Shown here one piece after another: positions 22,589 through 34,399 of a DNA stretch of 64,000 nucleotides; positions within the stretch are counted from its first letter, which is position 1; every line of letters begins with the position of its first letter. Location of the stretch: assembly GCF_008831285.2 (NCBI RefSeq), contig NC_045143.1, positions 17,500,655 to 17,564,654 on the forward strand. The letters are read 5' to 3'. Origin of the DNA: Nymphaea colorata (Eukaryota > Streptophyta > Magnoliopsida > Nymphaeales > Nymphaeaceae). A program made the position numbers and the translations under genes. The notes under the pieces were generated by a model that did no database searches, was not told where the DNA came from, and worked only from the letters and a program-made list of their open reading frames with translations.

Positions 22589-23044
22589 ATTGTTTTCCTG
22601 ATTCAGGTAAGATTTTAAATCATGTTTTTCTTTTAATAATAGATTGATCATTTTTTTACTCGAGACACGTGGATGTAAGATGATCATTCCATTTAATTTG
22701 TGTATGTAAGACAATCTTAGAGGTAAATGGCTAAGCTTAAGATAGTTCCACGGGTATTGGCATTTACTAAAATAATGAAATGGGCAGTTGATGAACAGTA
22801 CTGACCAATGGTTGAGATTCCTCACCAGCCATTTTTGTCGTCCCTCTGAAAAGGAAAACCATGAATATGTTGGAAGTCAATGCTCAAAAGCAAAATAAAG
22901 CACAAACAAAACAAATCTCAACAGCTGTAGTCCTCTCACGAGTACAAATATGTGCGGTGAGAGAGGGAGAGCACACAGAGATACTATTCCGGCATGCCGT
23001 AAGTTCCAAAACCAAATGGAATTGACTGCTCAAAAACATAATGC

Positions 23045-23114
23045 AAGTCAGTGGGCTTCCACTGAGAAATATCTTTCGATCGATCGAACGAGAGAGAGAG
23101 AGAGAATATAAAAG
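23045..23114 (+). promoter_or_regulatory. Proximal promoter of the PGIP pseudogene
   Basis: The block AAGTCAGTGGGCTTCC...GAAATATC (23045-23072) aligns with that of gene A. A GA microsatellite follows, then TATAAAAG at 23107-23114, 57 bases before the ATG. The control region looks intact although the coding sequence is not. Confidence 0.6.
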
Positions 23115-23840
23115 GGAAGTGTCGTGTTCCCATCCACGAACTAGACAATCTTCAACGAGAGATCTTGCAAATGCCTCGCCTTTTCGTCTTCCTCTTACTC
23201 CCATCTCCCTCTCCCTTGGCCTTACTTCTGCTTACAGGTTTCAATGCCATCCCAAGGACGCAGAAGCAGTAGGTGAGATCTTCGCGGACCTCAATTGAAC
23301 CTTGACCGGTGTTGATCATTTCTGCCACCTAACGAGCGTGATCAGGTGTAATCCAAACACCAGCAGTGTGAATAGCTTCATCCTTACCACTGATGATTTC
23401 AATGGTGAGATCCCGGCAGCCATCGGCAAGCTCACCAACTTAGTCTCTCTCATCCTCCATAAGATGCCAAACCTTCATGGATCAATACCACCATCCATCA
23501 CAAACCTCACCAAGCTCGCAACTTAGTCATCTCCTGGACTAATGTGTCCGGGCCAGTACCAACTTGGTTGAATCGACTGAGCAACCTGTATTCCTTGGAC
23601 CTATCCTTCAACCAGCTCAGTGGCTCCATTCCCCCAACCCTTGGCTATCTTCTGAAGCTCGTATGGCTGCATCTGGACCGCAACAAGCTGACTGGACCCA
23701 TACCGGAGTCTTTTGGCCACTTAGCCAGCCTGAAGCAGTTGATCCTCTCCCACAATAGCCTTGCCGGTGCCATACCCAAGTCTCTTACCCATGTCGATTT
23801 ATACGTAATCAATCTGGACAGGAGTAAGCTAGTGGGTGAT

Positions 23841-24150
23841 TGTTGGAATATTACCGAAATTTAACGTGGTTCGGCCATTGGCCTACATCCACCAGAGAAG
23901 AAACTCTCACTCACTATTGTATTACTTTCATCAAATACACAAGCCTTATATAAAGATACATGGTAAGGTTCCATTGTGTAAAGATAAACATGTTAACAGC
24001 TAATTTCCAGATTGGATGACTCATCCATAACATGGCAAGAAAAACGAACAAGGAAACCTACATAAGGAAAATCTAGATAAAGCAAGATCGCCTTCAACAA
24101 CTTGCTATAATTTTGGTAGACGTTGGTGAAGATATCCTTTCCTTTCAACA
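23841..24150 (-). repeat. 3' LTR of copia element 2 (310 bp)
   Basis: Left copy on the plus strand. It lacks about 14 bp (AAGAAGAAAGGAAG region) present in the other LTR and otherwise aligns throughout. Confidence 0.95.
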
Positions 24151-25428
24151 CTCCCCCTCAAGTGGGATGTAAAGATTCCAGCAGCCCCACTTGATTTTGA
24201 TTTCATTAAAATGCTTAATCATGAGTCCCTTGGTAAGGCCATCAGCCAATTGATTGCAGCTCTTGACATAGGGGGTACATATATCTTTCTTTTGCACTTT
24301 TTCCCTTACATAATGGCAATCGATTTCCAAATGCTTTGTTCGTTCATGAAATACCGAATTTGCAGCAATGTCGATAGCAGCCTGATTGTCACAAAGCATA
24401 GGAATAGGATAATCAACCTTGAAGCCAAGCTCTTGAATGAAATACTTTACCCAAATGAGTTTGCTGGCAGCAGTGGCCATAGATCAGTATTCAGCTTCTG
24501 CACTTGACCTTGAAACAGTGTTTTATTTCTTACTTTTTTGTGAAACTAAATTGCCTCCAAGAAATACACAATAGCCTGTGATGGATTTTCTATCCACTCC
24601 TCCTGCCGAGTCTGCATCAGAATAGCCCTTCATGTCAATGTTTCCATTTATTTTATACCACAATCCTTGACCGGCAGTTTTCTTTAGATATCTCAAAAAT
24701 CGATCCACCATTTTAACGTGTCCAGGTTTCAGAGCATGCATATGTTGACTGATCAAACTTACAGCAAAAGAGATATCGGGTCTGGTCACTGTAAGATAAA
24801 TAAGTTTTCCGACCAATCTTTGATACCTACTTATATCCTCAATGACTTTGCTTTCAGGATCCTCTAGCTTGTAGTAAGGATCTATAAGAGTGTCAATAGT
24901 CTCGGACTCGAGTTTTCCAGTCTTCTTAAACCGATCGAGGATATACTTGCATTGAGACAGGTAAATACCTTTCTTTGATCTAGAGATTTCTATGCCCAAG
25001 AAGTATTTGAGTCTTCCCAAATCTTTGAACTAAAAGGCTTTGTGGAGAAATTTTTTCGTCTTGAGCATGATATCTAGATCATTTCCAGAGATGATGATAT
25101 TGTCAATGCATATGAGAACAATTACCACATTTTCTCCAGTTCTCCTGATGAAAACAGAATTGTCTGTATGGCAGCAGGAAAAATGTTTCATTTCAAGAGC
25201 TTCACTCAATTTTTGATGCCATGCTCTGGGTGACTGTTTCAGCCCATAGATAGATTTTCTTAGTTGATAGACCAACCGTGGGTTATTTTCTTGAGGATGA
25301 CCTGGAGGGAGTTGCATGAACACTTCCTCATTCAGATCGCCTTGTAGGAAGACATTTTTTACGTCGAGCTGAAATAATGGCCAGCCAAAATTACACGCCA
25401 TGGAAAGTAAGATTCGTATGGTATTCAT
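24145..25428 (-). pseudogene. Copia 2 reverse transcriptase and RNase H (broken)
   Basis: RT covers 25428-24523 in two frames: Q-L-D-V-K-N-V-F-L-Q-G, Y-G-L-K-Q-S-P-R-A-W, then K-Y-F-L-G-I-E-I and V-G-K-L-I-Y-L-T-x-T-R-P-D-I. The catalytic box reads C-I-D-N in place of Y-V-D-D, with the second Asp changed to Asn (codon at 25099-25101). RNase H follows with G-Y-S-D-A-D and, at 24480-24145, L-C-D-N-Q-A-A and the H-x-R-T-K-H-L-E-I-D segment. A frameshift separates the two RT parts near 25025. Loss of a catalytic Asp predicts an inactive polymerase. Confidence 0.9.
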
Positions 25429-27393
25429 TTTCGCTACTGGTGCGAAAGTTTCCTCATAGTCTAGCCCTTGAGTCTATGTGTATCCTTAGTGACTAGCCTT
25501 GCCTTGTGTCTCTCTATGGAACTGTCACTGTTATATTTAGTTTGTATATCCACTTACATCCAACAACCCTCTTGTTCTCAGATAAAATTGTAATATCCCA
25601 AGCGTGATTTTTCAATAGAGCATTCAGTTCTTCATTCATCGCTTCAATCCAAATAGATTACTGTTTTGCTTATTGATAAGAGCTGGGGTCATGGTGGCCA
25701 GCGATAGAGCTTAAGAACGCAGCATGTCTCTTGGAAAGATGTTGGTAATGAAGTTCCTTATTCATAGGGTACTCACCGGCAGCAAACATTACATAGTCAT
25801 CAAGATACTTGGGGCGTTGCGTTGTTCTTTCAGATCTTCTACTTCTTGAACTTGACTTAGTTCAGGTTGTGAGATGTTTTCCTCAAGGTGTTCAATAGGT
25901 TGAAGCTACTGATCAGCCAAATGACGAGTAGAAATCACAACATCAAACTCCTTGTAGTCGTCTATGCAAGGTTGTGTGGGGCTTCCAACCCCTGCCCAAC
26001 ATAATCAATAGGGTGAAAGAAGGGAGTTTGTTCATGAAACAACACATCACGAGAAATGAACAGACGACTATTCTTAACATCATAGCACTTGTACCCCTTT
26101 TTTGAGGATGATGAACCTAGAAAAACACATTTAGTAGCTTTAGGACTTTATACTGTGCACCCAAAAACACACATGTGAGATATGTTTAATTTTCTTTGCA
26201 CTAACACTTCAAGAGGTGCCCTACCATGTGGCCCTTTTGAGGGAGAGTGATTTATGATATAACATGCCGCAAGTACAGCATCACTCCAAAAACACTTGGG
26301 TAAATTCATTTGAAACAAGAGAGATCTTGTTACCTCTAGAGTGTGTCTATTTTTTCATTTGAAGACACCATTTTTCTGGGGCGTTTTAACACAGGAATAC
26401 TGATGAATAATACCATGTTCCTTCTCAAAGATATCAAATTGGTGATTTTTAAATTCTGTCCCATTGTCAGACCGAAAAGCTTTAACATATGCTCCATACT
26501 AGGCTTCAACCAACATGTAGAATTCCTTGAACTTGGAAAACACCTCATCTTTGGACTTTAATAAATAAATCCAAGTGAAATGGAAAAAATCATCAATGGA
26601 TAACACATAATACTTGAAATTGGAATAAGAATCCATAGGCGCAGGGCAGGGCCCACACATCAAAGTGAATCAGCTCAAAAGGAATATTAGACTTGCTTTC
26701 AGAGTGAGAAAAATGTAATCTTGTCATTTTTGCCAGTTTGCATATCCCACAAAGGTTGGAATCAAATTGCATACTAGGAAATAAAATTTTTAAAGGTCTA
26801 CTTGAAATATGTCCGAGACGTTGGTGCCACACTGAACTATCGTCTTGCACCTTTGCCGAGAGAGCTTGCACTTTATCTTCTAAAATGCAAAGACCACGGT
26901 CCATGTGACCTTCACCAATCTTCTTCTTCCTCACTAGGTCCTGAAGTATAACATTAGAGGGTGAAAAAATAACTTCACAATTCAGGTCCCTAGTGATTTT
27001 GGAGACAAATAGTAAATTAGAAGACAGATCAGGCATGTATAATAGGACCTTGGAAGTGTAGGAGGAACCAAAGGACCGTAAATTTCCAATACCTTCAACA
27101 TTTATGTGCGACCCATTGGCTATAGTAACAGTAGTGTACTTTTGTGGAGGAGTAATATCATGTACAACAGAGCTATTCATGGTCATATGTTCGCTGGCCC
27201 CTGAATCAACAATCCACTGGTTAGGGATGCGCATACCTTTGTTTTCTGCTGTAGAGTTTAACTTGGTTGAGGCAACAACAGCAGATTGAGTTCCTTTGAC
27301 ACTTTGAAGCAGTTCATTGATTTTTCCTATAATTATAGGGAGATCCAGCATGTTTGATTTTTCATTTGTTGTGGCGACTTTGGCACTTACCAT
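25429..27393 (-). pseudogene. Copia 2 protease and integrase (broken)
   Basis: The protease box D-S-G-A-S-E-H-M is intact (near 27205-27180). The open frame from 27393 to 26593 carries on into the pre-integrase zinc region (W-H-Q-R-L-G-H-I, C-G-I-C) and the first integrase segment (H-F-D-V-W). From there to 25430 the integrase core and the linker to RT remain recognisable only in pieces, with stops and shifts. Confidence 0.85.
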
Positions 27394-27429
27394 AGCATCC
27401 TTAGGTTTGTCATCCCTCTTCCTATCATT

Positions 27430-28217
27430 AGGTCTCCCATAAATATCCCAGCAATGGTCACAAGTGTGACCATCCTTTTTGCAGTAAGTGCAAAATCATT
27501 TGGGTCTGGTTCTGCCTTTAAGATCTTGAGTACTGAAGTTGTTTGTGATGAAGGCAGTCCTTTCGGTTTGTCCTGCTTCACTAGTTCTAGAGGAGGAATT
27601 CATCACAAGTTTTCTAGATTCATCACTTAAGAGAAGGGAGCATACCGTAGATATGGGTAAAGGGGTAGGAGACATAAGAATCTGCTTCCTTGTAGATTCA
27701 TACTTAGGTCCGAGACTGGCCAGAAGCTCAAAATTTTTTTGCTATTCACGGATCTTTTCTTTTGAGCTCAATCTTTCAGACATGGCCATAAGATAGTCCA
27801 ACTCGTCCCATTTTCCCCATAGTTCCCCCAAATGCTCGCTAAGAGATTGATTTTCCTTTTTTGTGTTGCAGATGCTTTGGGACAGGTGGAGTTGGTTTTT
27901 TTCGCCATATGGATCCTTGGATTTCTTCCACATTTGAGACATAGTTTTAGCAAAATAGAATCCTTGGGCAATCTTGGGCTCCATGGAATTGAGGAGCCAA
28001 GCATGACAAGATGATTATTGGATCTCCATTCCTTGTAGGATGAGTCGTTCTCGCTGAGCTTGGGAAGATCATCGTTGACATAGTCCAGCTTCGATTTGCC
28101 ACTGAGCTGGAACATAGCAAACTTGGACCAAGCCAAGTAATTTGAGCAATTTAGCAAAACGGAGGTGATTATGTAGCCAGGATTTGAGTGTTCCTGAACC
28201 ACGATTTTCTTCATCAT
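27430..28217 (-). pseudogene. Copia 2 gag (frameshifted)
   Basis: Gag starts at ATG 28217 (G-Y-I-I-T-S-V-L-L-N-C-S-N-Y-L-A-W-S) and shifts frame near 27985, where the second part (A-K-T-M-S-Q-M-W) overlaps the first. A CCHC-type zinc knuckle can be read in pieces around 27435-27485. Confidence 0.85.
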
Positions 28218-28270
28218 CTAGGCCATGGAGAAATGCCTATGACAGCCAGGATGAAGAAAGAACAAACTTG

Positions 28271-28284
28271 GCTCTCTGATACCA
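28271..28284 (-). promoter_or_regulatory. Primer-binding site of copia element 2
   Basis: The minus strand reads TGGTATCAGAGAGC next to the 5' LTR, matching initiator tRNA-Met. Confidence 0.9.
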
Positions 28285-28608
28285 TGTTGGAATATTAAGA
28301 AGAAAGGAAGACGAAAATTTAACGTGGTTTGGCCACTGGCCTACATCGACGAGAGAAGAAACTCTCACTAACTATTGTATTACTTTCATCAAATACACAA
28401 GCCTTATATAAAGATACAAGGTAAGGTTCCATCCTGTAAAGATAAACACGTTAACAGCTAATTTCCAGATTGGATGACTCATCCATAACAGGGCAAGAAA
28501 AATGAACAAGGAAATCTAGATAAGGAAATTCTAGATAAGGCAAGATTGCCTTCAACAATTTGCTATAATTTTGGTAGACGTTGGTGAAGATATCCTTTCC
28601 TCTCAACA
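28285..28608 (-). repeat. 5' LTR of copia element 2 (324 bp)
   Basis: Right copy on the plus strand. It is closely similar to 23841-24150 apart from a 14-bp length difference and scattered substitutions. Confidence 0.95.
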
Positions 28609-28925
28609 GTGATCCATCTCACCTCTTCAATAACAGATCTAAGTCATTGAAGACCATAATCCTCTCCCACAATCTCTTCCATTTCAACCTGACTGGTGTC
28701 GTCTTCCCATCCGACTTGTGGAACTTGGATCTCTCACACAACATGATACACGAAAGCATTCCCATGGAACTTGCAGAACTACTCCATCTGCAGTAGTTTG
28801 ACGTGAGCTACAATAGGCTCTGTGGGCGAATCCCCCAAGGTAGGAACGTGGTGATGTTTTTAGATAGTTCCTCGTATATGCACAACTGATGCCTCTGTGG
28901 ACCGCCGCTCTCCACTAAATGCTAA

Positions 28926-29892
28926 AATCTGTTACCAGCTCTCGTGATCTCAATTGTGGGCTTGTTCATGAAATGAATGTGGCATGTAAGAGAACTAAAG
29001 TCTACATGAGGATCGAGCACCATGTGCAAGCAAAGCTGTTACACAAGGATACTGTGCTTGAGGAGGCAAGATCATGCGATGTGTAACCAAAAATGCTTCT
29101 GATTTGCACTTTATATTAATGAAGTTTTTTACTTCTTTTCCTAATTTTGATTCTGAGGGCATCAAATCAAGCCTTGAGGTACACTCTCAAGATGAACATA
29201 TTTGGATTCACAAATGCAACTTCAAAAGATTGGAAATTCAATGCTATCATTTTTTAAAATTGATTCATAAAATCTTATGTCAGTGTAAATCAACTCGATC
29301 AACGTGTGGATTTGTAAAATTTGAAGCATTCAAATTGTCACAATATGATCAAATTTTGACAAGAGACTGAACATCGTCATTTAGTCTGTAATAGCTAGTG
29401 TAATCTTCATTTCACCTTAATCATATTTAAGCTCGTAGACTAGTTTCTAGTATTAATGAGGACACATGAAGTGAAGTATAGTTGTCTTGATCATACATGA
29501 TTTAGGCAATCTTCACTTAACTCCATAGATATTCATTATTGCTTCTATAGCTTCTCTTTATCAATTTTTCTCCTTTTACAATAAGGAGACTGCACTTTAA
29601 GAATTTCGTGGCACATGAAATCCAGTATGCTATTAAAGAAGCCTTTCTCTGGTGTATTGGACAGGAAGTTAGCAAGTAATTGTGGAATTTGGCTAATAGA
29701 CACCATGGCTTTTGAGGATGCCAGTGCATATTATGCACTATTGAAGAGGAAGCGTTCCAACAATGGACAACTACTTATTCAAATTTCGGGAAAAGTTCTA
29801 TCACAAAGCTAATTACTTGCACAATTATTTGAGCTATAAGAGAGGATGTAGAGACTATGCCAAAGAGAAACATAGCTCCGCTCTTGCTCATG
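28926..29892. other. Intergenic between PGIP pseudogene and gypsy array
   Basis: No gene recognised. The last 45 bases before the gypsy element (about 29850-29892, GAAACATAGCTCCG...CTCATG) match 42283-42310 and so form the left half of the local tandem repeat that the gypsy element split. Confidence 0.55.
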
Positions 29893-29897
29893 TGCAT

Positions 29898-31127
29898 TGA
29901 TGATGCATATGAGGCACCATCTTTTATTATATTTTCATGCATTCATCCATAAAAAATTAATGTTTCAATATCATGTTTTTGCATTGTTTTAATGTTAAGT
30001 TTTGATGTAATTTCAGGGGTAAATGGAAAAAATATCATGATTTTGGTGTTTTAGAGTGAATTCACTGCATAAACGAATCTAGATCCAAATCCAAAAGCCA
30101 AAACAAAACAAATCATGGACCCATAGTTGAAGCCAGATCCTCACACACCTCCGCTGAAAATTTTTTAGTTTTATTATAGGTCAAAATGATGCCCTATGTA
30201 ATATATAAGTATATATAGCTTTTTTGTAGCTGGGTTTTGAACAATTTCTATGAATTTTATGTGGCAGTTTAGAATATGAGGAATTCAATTCCGCATTTTC
30301 CTTCTCTTATAGAGATGATTATCCATGGTAAAACCCTACATATCCTTGGTTCCATGCTCTAGAATCCTCCATCTTCTTCACATCTAAGCCACTACAATGG
30401 TGATTCTCACGTAATCGTTGTTCAATCCCCCGATGCAGCTGAGGATTCTTGTGGCCGAGAAATGTTTTTCTATCTTCCTCATCTCTCCATCATTGTATTC
30501 TTGTGCTTTTCAATACTTACTTTGCTTGTTAGATGTTTGCATTCAGGAATGGGAAGATTCTCAGGTCCATGGAGATTTTTGTGGCCTCTCAACCCTTCAT
30601 GTGACCGGGGATTCTTGCAGCCAAGGCCATGTTTGGCCCTTTGATTTCCTTCCTCTTCTTGGGACAAGGTTTGCATTTCAAGGGCCCTGTGCAGCAAGGT
30701 GTTGCATTGGAGAACCTTTTCTTGGAGCCTCGAATCATAGAGTTTATGTCTTCCTCATCTCTTTCATCGGAGCATCAATCAGTAAAATAAATTGGGTTTG
30801 GTACTCTTGAGGCATATATTGAGGTATATTATTAAAACTCGGGCTCGAACTTAGCTTAGGAATCTCTTGTTGCTTTATTTCATTTAATGTATATTGAATT
30901 GGCTGTTCATTGTGGATGACAGAAATATTTAATGTTGAACACTTATTTGTGATTAATGAAGTTACATTAGTAAGTATACATGTTTATTCAATCTCTCCAT
31001 TCCCTGTGGGTTGACTCCTGCAAACTGTATTTGAGGCGAAGGAATTTTTTTTTATTGGTGTGTGTTCTCAAAGGTTCATAACCATAAAATCTATTTTAGA
31101 AATGTTTTTCACTCCTAAATCACATCA
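29898..31127 (+). repeat. Gypsy LTR1 (1230 bp)
   Basis: TGATGATGCATATGAGG...CACATCA. It aligns with LTR3 over its whole length. A 130-codon open frame inside it (30418-30810) overlaps LTR sequence that repeats in LTR2 and LTR3 without being open there, so it is not a gene. Confidence 0.9.
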
Positions 31128-33252
31128 ATAAAATGAAGTTGTTTCTGCGAAATGGTGTGTGGCATGTAGACTTATATACTTAAAATCTAAATTCATTAAT
31201 GTTTTTATTTTTTATGTTAGAAAGTTGGTTACATGCAGGTGTTCACTTATTATTTTTCTTGCTTCACATTTATTTAATTGAATTATATCTATTGTGATTA
31301 TGTTCATGGAAGGAGCAATTAGGCAGGTCAGGCCTAAAAAACACAAAAAAAGATGGTTTCTGTTTGGTGTGTTTTTAGTGTACTTTTTTATATTGTTATT
31401 ATTTATTGACAACATGCTAGTTAATAAAGTGTGATTTCAGTTGAGTCTATCAGATTGTTTTTTATTTTCAGCTTACTGGAGATTAGTTTGCATATTCATC
31501 ATGAGTTTTATTGCATTTTAGTTGCATGTGAATTAAGTCAGAAAAGATCAAATTTTCAACCTACTGAACTCTATTTTTCAGCAGAATTTAGCCTGTTTTG
31601 AAAATTCATTTAAAAATATTGTTCTGGAGTTTTACAATTATATCTAAAACAATCCCTAAAAATGTCAGAATTTTTGAAGCTGTGTTTGCATTGATAAGAA
31701 ATTTTGAATCCATCCTTGCTTCTAGCTAACAGAAACAGAGTTCTGAAATTTCAAATTTCTGAACCAAATTCCAAGAATTTGCATTTTTCATTCAAAATTG
31801 ATCTTCATGAGCTTCATCTTCCTTAATTTACATTGTGGTGTTTAGTTTGCATGTCATATTTTTATGTAAGTTTAGAGTTCTTTATCTTCATTGTTTTGAT
31901 AATGTTTTAAACCTGCTTGATGACTGGATTTTAGGAATTCCAAAACCAAGAGATAGAAAATGCTAACCAATGCACGTGGATTTAGACAACATTGTCACTT
32001 TTATTTTGCATACATGGTTAGTAGGATAGCCTGCTAACGTTGTTTGTTTTTGTTGATTTGTGGGTCGTTGGTGACCCATATATCAATTGTGGGACATACA
32101 CTAGGTCTAACCTAGTGTATGCAAGGTTCGTGATCATTAGAACATCTTTCACCCGTTTCAACCAGAGCTGAAAAGGATCTTGAGAGCTAAGACAAAATGG
32201 AGGAGATGTTGAGAACGATGGAATATTAATGGAGTTGAGACCCCTACATAGGCCCAACCCCAAATCTGACTGCTGAAACTTCATGCCCACCCAGTATAAC
32301 CAAGGCCCAGGAATTAGGAGACCCTAGATCCAAGCACCCACCTTTGAGATCAAGCCTTACTTGATCCAAATGCTACCATTCTTTTATGGCTTGTCTTACG
32401 GGGACCCAGATCAGCATCTCGATGATTTCCTCAAGATACGTTCTACAAATAGATGAAGCAATTTTGGAAAGAAAGCTCTTAGGATGATCTTAGTTCCTTA
32501 ATTGTTTATTTAAGGATAAGGCAAAATATTGGCTGCACTCATTAGATCTAGGGCGCAACGAGATGTGGGAGCAGTTACAAGAGTTTTTAAGTAAGTACTT
32601 TCCCAATAGAAAAACAGATCAGTACAAGAAGGTCTTCACTAAATTCTCTACATTGGATGGCAAACAATTTCATAAAACATGGGAAATAATGAAGGAAGCA
32701 CTTTGAAGATATCCTCATCATCAGCACCTTAGATGGCAATTGTTAAAAGTTTTCATGAAGAGTTGCCTAATAAATTTAGACAGATGATAGATTCGTCATG
32801 TGGGGCACCTTCATGTTAAAAAATGAGGAGGTGGCTTGGCAGGTCTTTGATATTTTCGCAGAAAATTTGTTGCCTTGTGATTCTTAGTGTATGTTGTATC
32901 TGTTAAGAAGAGCACACTTGGAGCTTTAGAGAAGGGAGGCATATTAGAGGTGAATCCAGCAGATTTGACTAACTCAAAGCTATACCACTTGTCACGAAAA
33001 TTAGATCAATTCCTAGTTGTTTCTCCATATAAATCTAGTTAGGTGTGTTCTATCTATGCTAGTCCAGCACACCCTGCTCCCAATTGTCCTTTAGCATCCT
33101 AGTTTCCTAAGCTTGTAGCTGAGGAGGTTCAGGCTGCTTAGGATTTCTCGAAGCCACATGACCCCGATAGTTAGACATATAACCGAGGTAAGTATTTTGC
33201 TTGGGCAGTCAGAGCAATGCTCCAAGGGCAAAGGCATAAGCATTGTGAAATT
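31128..33252 (+). pseudogene. Gypsy unit 1 internal region: gag only, pol deleted
   Basis: Non-coding leader to about 32150, then gag pieces. P-T-F-E-I-K-P... can be read at about 32340, followed by W-L-H-S-L and the F-L-S-K-Y-F-P-N-R-K-T-D-Q core at 32580-32640. Weak gag C-terminal remains reach about 33200. The end AAGCATTGTGAAATT (33238-33252) is a worn version of the purine tract AAGCATGGGGAAGTT before LTR3. No protease, RT or integrase lies between, so pol was lost by deletion. Confidence 0.75.
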
Positions 33253-34395
33253 TGATGATGTATAAAATGTACCATATTTTATTAGATTTTTCATGCATTC
33301 ATCCATGAAATTAATGCTTAAATATTATGTTTTGCGTTGTTTTAATGCTAAGAGTTGAGGCCTTGAATTGTATACACTTTGGGGTTAAATTGGAGAAATT
33401 ATCATGTTTTTGGTGTTGTAGATTTACTGTAGAGATGGATCCAGATCCAAATACAAATCCAAAACAAATCAAATCATGGATCAAGCCTTTTTGTAGGATT
33501 TTGAGCAATTTTGTGAATTTTATGAGGTGTTTTAAAATAAGAGGAATTCAATTCCAAATTTTCATTCTCATATAGAGATACACCCTATCCATGGTTCCAT
33601 GCCTTCAAAGGCTCCATCTTCTTCACCTCCAAGCCGCTACAATGGGGATTCTCAGGTAGTTGAGGTTCAACCCTTCGGTGCAGTTGAAGATCCTTGCAGC
33701 TAGGTAAGATTGTTCAATCTTTATCATCTCTCCAACTTCATATTATTGTGCTTTTCACTACTTGCTTTGATGGGTTTTTGCAAATTTGCATCAAGAAATG
33801 AGAAGATTCTCAGTGCCATGGGGATTCATGCCCCCTCTCAACCCTTGGTGTGATGGGGGATTCTTGCACTCAAGACCACATTTCACCCATCTATTTTCTT
33901 CAGCTTTCCGGGACAAGGTTTTCGTCTTCAAGGGCTGGTGCAGCAAGGTATGACATTAGAAAACTTTCTCTTGAAGCCACAGATCATAGAGTTCATGTCT
34001 TCCTCATCTCTTCATCAAAGCGCTGATCAGGTTCATGGCTTTACCCATGATCAGTGTTTCAAATATAGCAAAAATCATAAGTTAAATACTAGAGTGGAGT
34101 CCCCAACAGTAGTTTTAGGATTTTAATCATTTGTAGTCTAGGATTTACTTTCTTTGATCGGTTGATTATTCCTTGTGTGATATTGGTGATTATTTGTATA
34201 TGAACATTTATTCAGTCAATTAATAAAGTTGAATTCTTAGTTGAAAATCAAATTTTGAAACCTTGTTCTTCAATGGAGTCACTCGTGCTCACTACTATAG
34301 TTGAGTTCGGCAATTCATTATTGGTGCATGTTTTCAACTATCTCACAACAAATTGACATTTATAAAAGGGGTTTTAATGTAAAAACCATTAATTT
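33253..34395 (+). repeat. Gypsy LTR2, internal and more diverged
   Basis: It starts TGATGATGTATAAAATG and shares the LTR1/LTR3 landmarks (CATGCATTCATCCATGAAATTAATG, GGTTCCATG, TCTTCCTCATCTCTT). It lacks the TCAAAATGATGCCC block and differs strongly in its last 300 bp. The right border is blurred and has no clear CA end before gag resumes near 34400. Confidence 0.75.
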
Positions 34396-34399
34396 TATG

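Larger units (their letters stand above)
23841..28608 (-). mobile_element. Ty1/copia retrotransposon 2, full-length but defective (4768 bp)
   Basis: Inserted on the minus strand in the PGIP pseudogene. The 5-bp target duplication GTGAT lies at 23836-23840 and 28609-28613. Its LTRs, read on the plus strand, both start TGTTGGAATATTA and end CTTTCAACA or CTCTCAACA. The primer-binding site and polypurine tract are in place, and the order gag, protease, integrase, RT, RNase H is that of copia. It belongs to a family different from copia element 1: the LTRs and gag do not resemble each other. Confidence 0.96.
23171..28925 (+). pseudogene. PGIP pseudogene, interrupted by copia element 2
   Basis: The start codon (MPRL), signal peptide, cap cysteines and LRRs align with gene A. 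The coding parts are 23171-23840 and 28614-28925. Lesions seen: a frameshift within or after the signal peptide, TGA at 23296-23298 where gene A has Trp, loss of one codon's reading frame near 23522 with a TAG, the 4768-bp copia insertion with its GTGAT duplication inside V-G-D, a TAG at 28796-28798, another shift near 28845, and a stop in place of Arg before the final C-L-C-G-P-P-L-S-T-K-C. The C-terminal end is still recognisable. The product cannot be a functional inhibitor. The copia hit lies within the LRR region and need not have been the first lesion. Confidence 0.93.

Noticed and set aside
30418-30810. 130-codon open frame
   Set aside because: It lies wholly inside gypsy LTR1, and the matching parts of LTR2 and LTR3 are not open.
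32082-32130. Palindrome-like CACTAGGTCTAACCTAGTG in gypsy unit 1
   Set aside because: A single short inverted repeat in decayed leader sequence. No terminal repeats or target duplication support a separate element.
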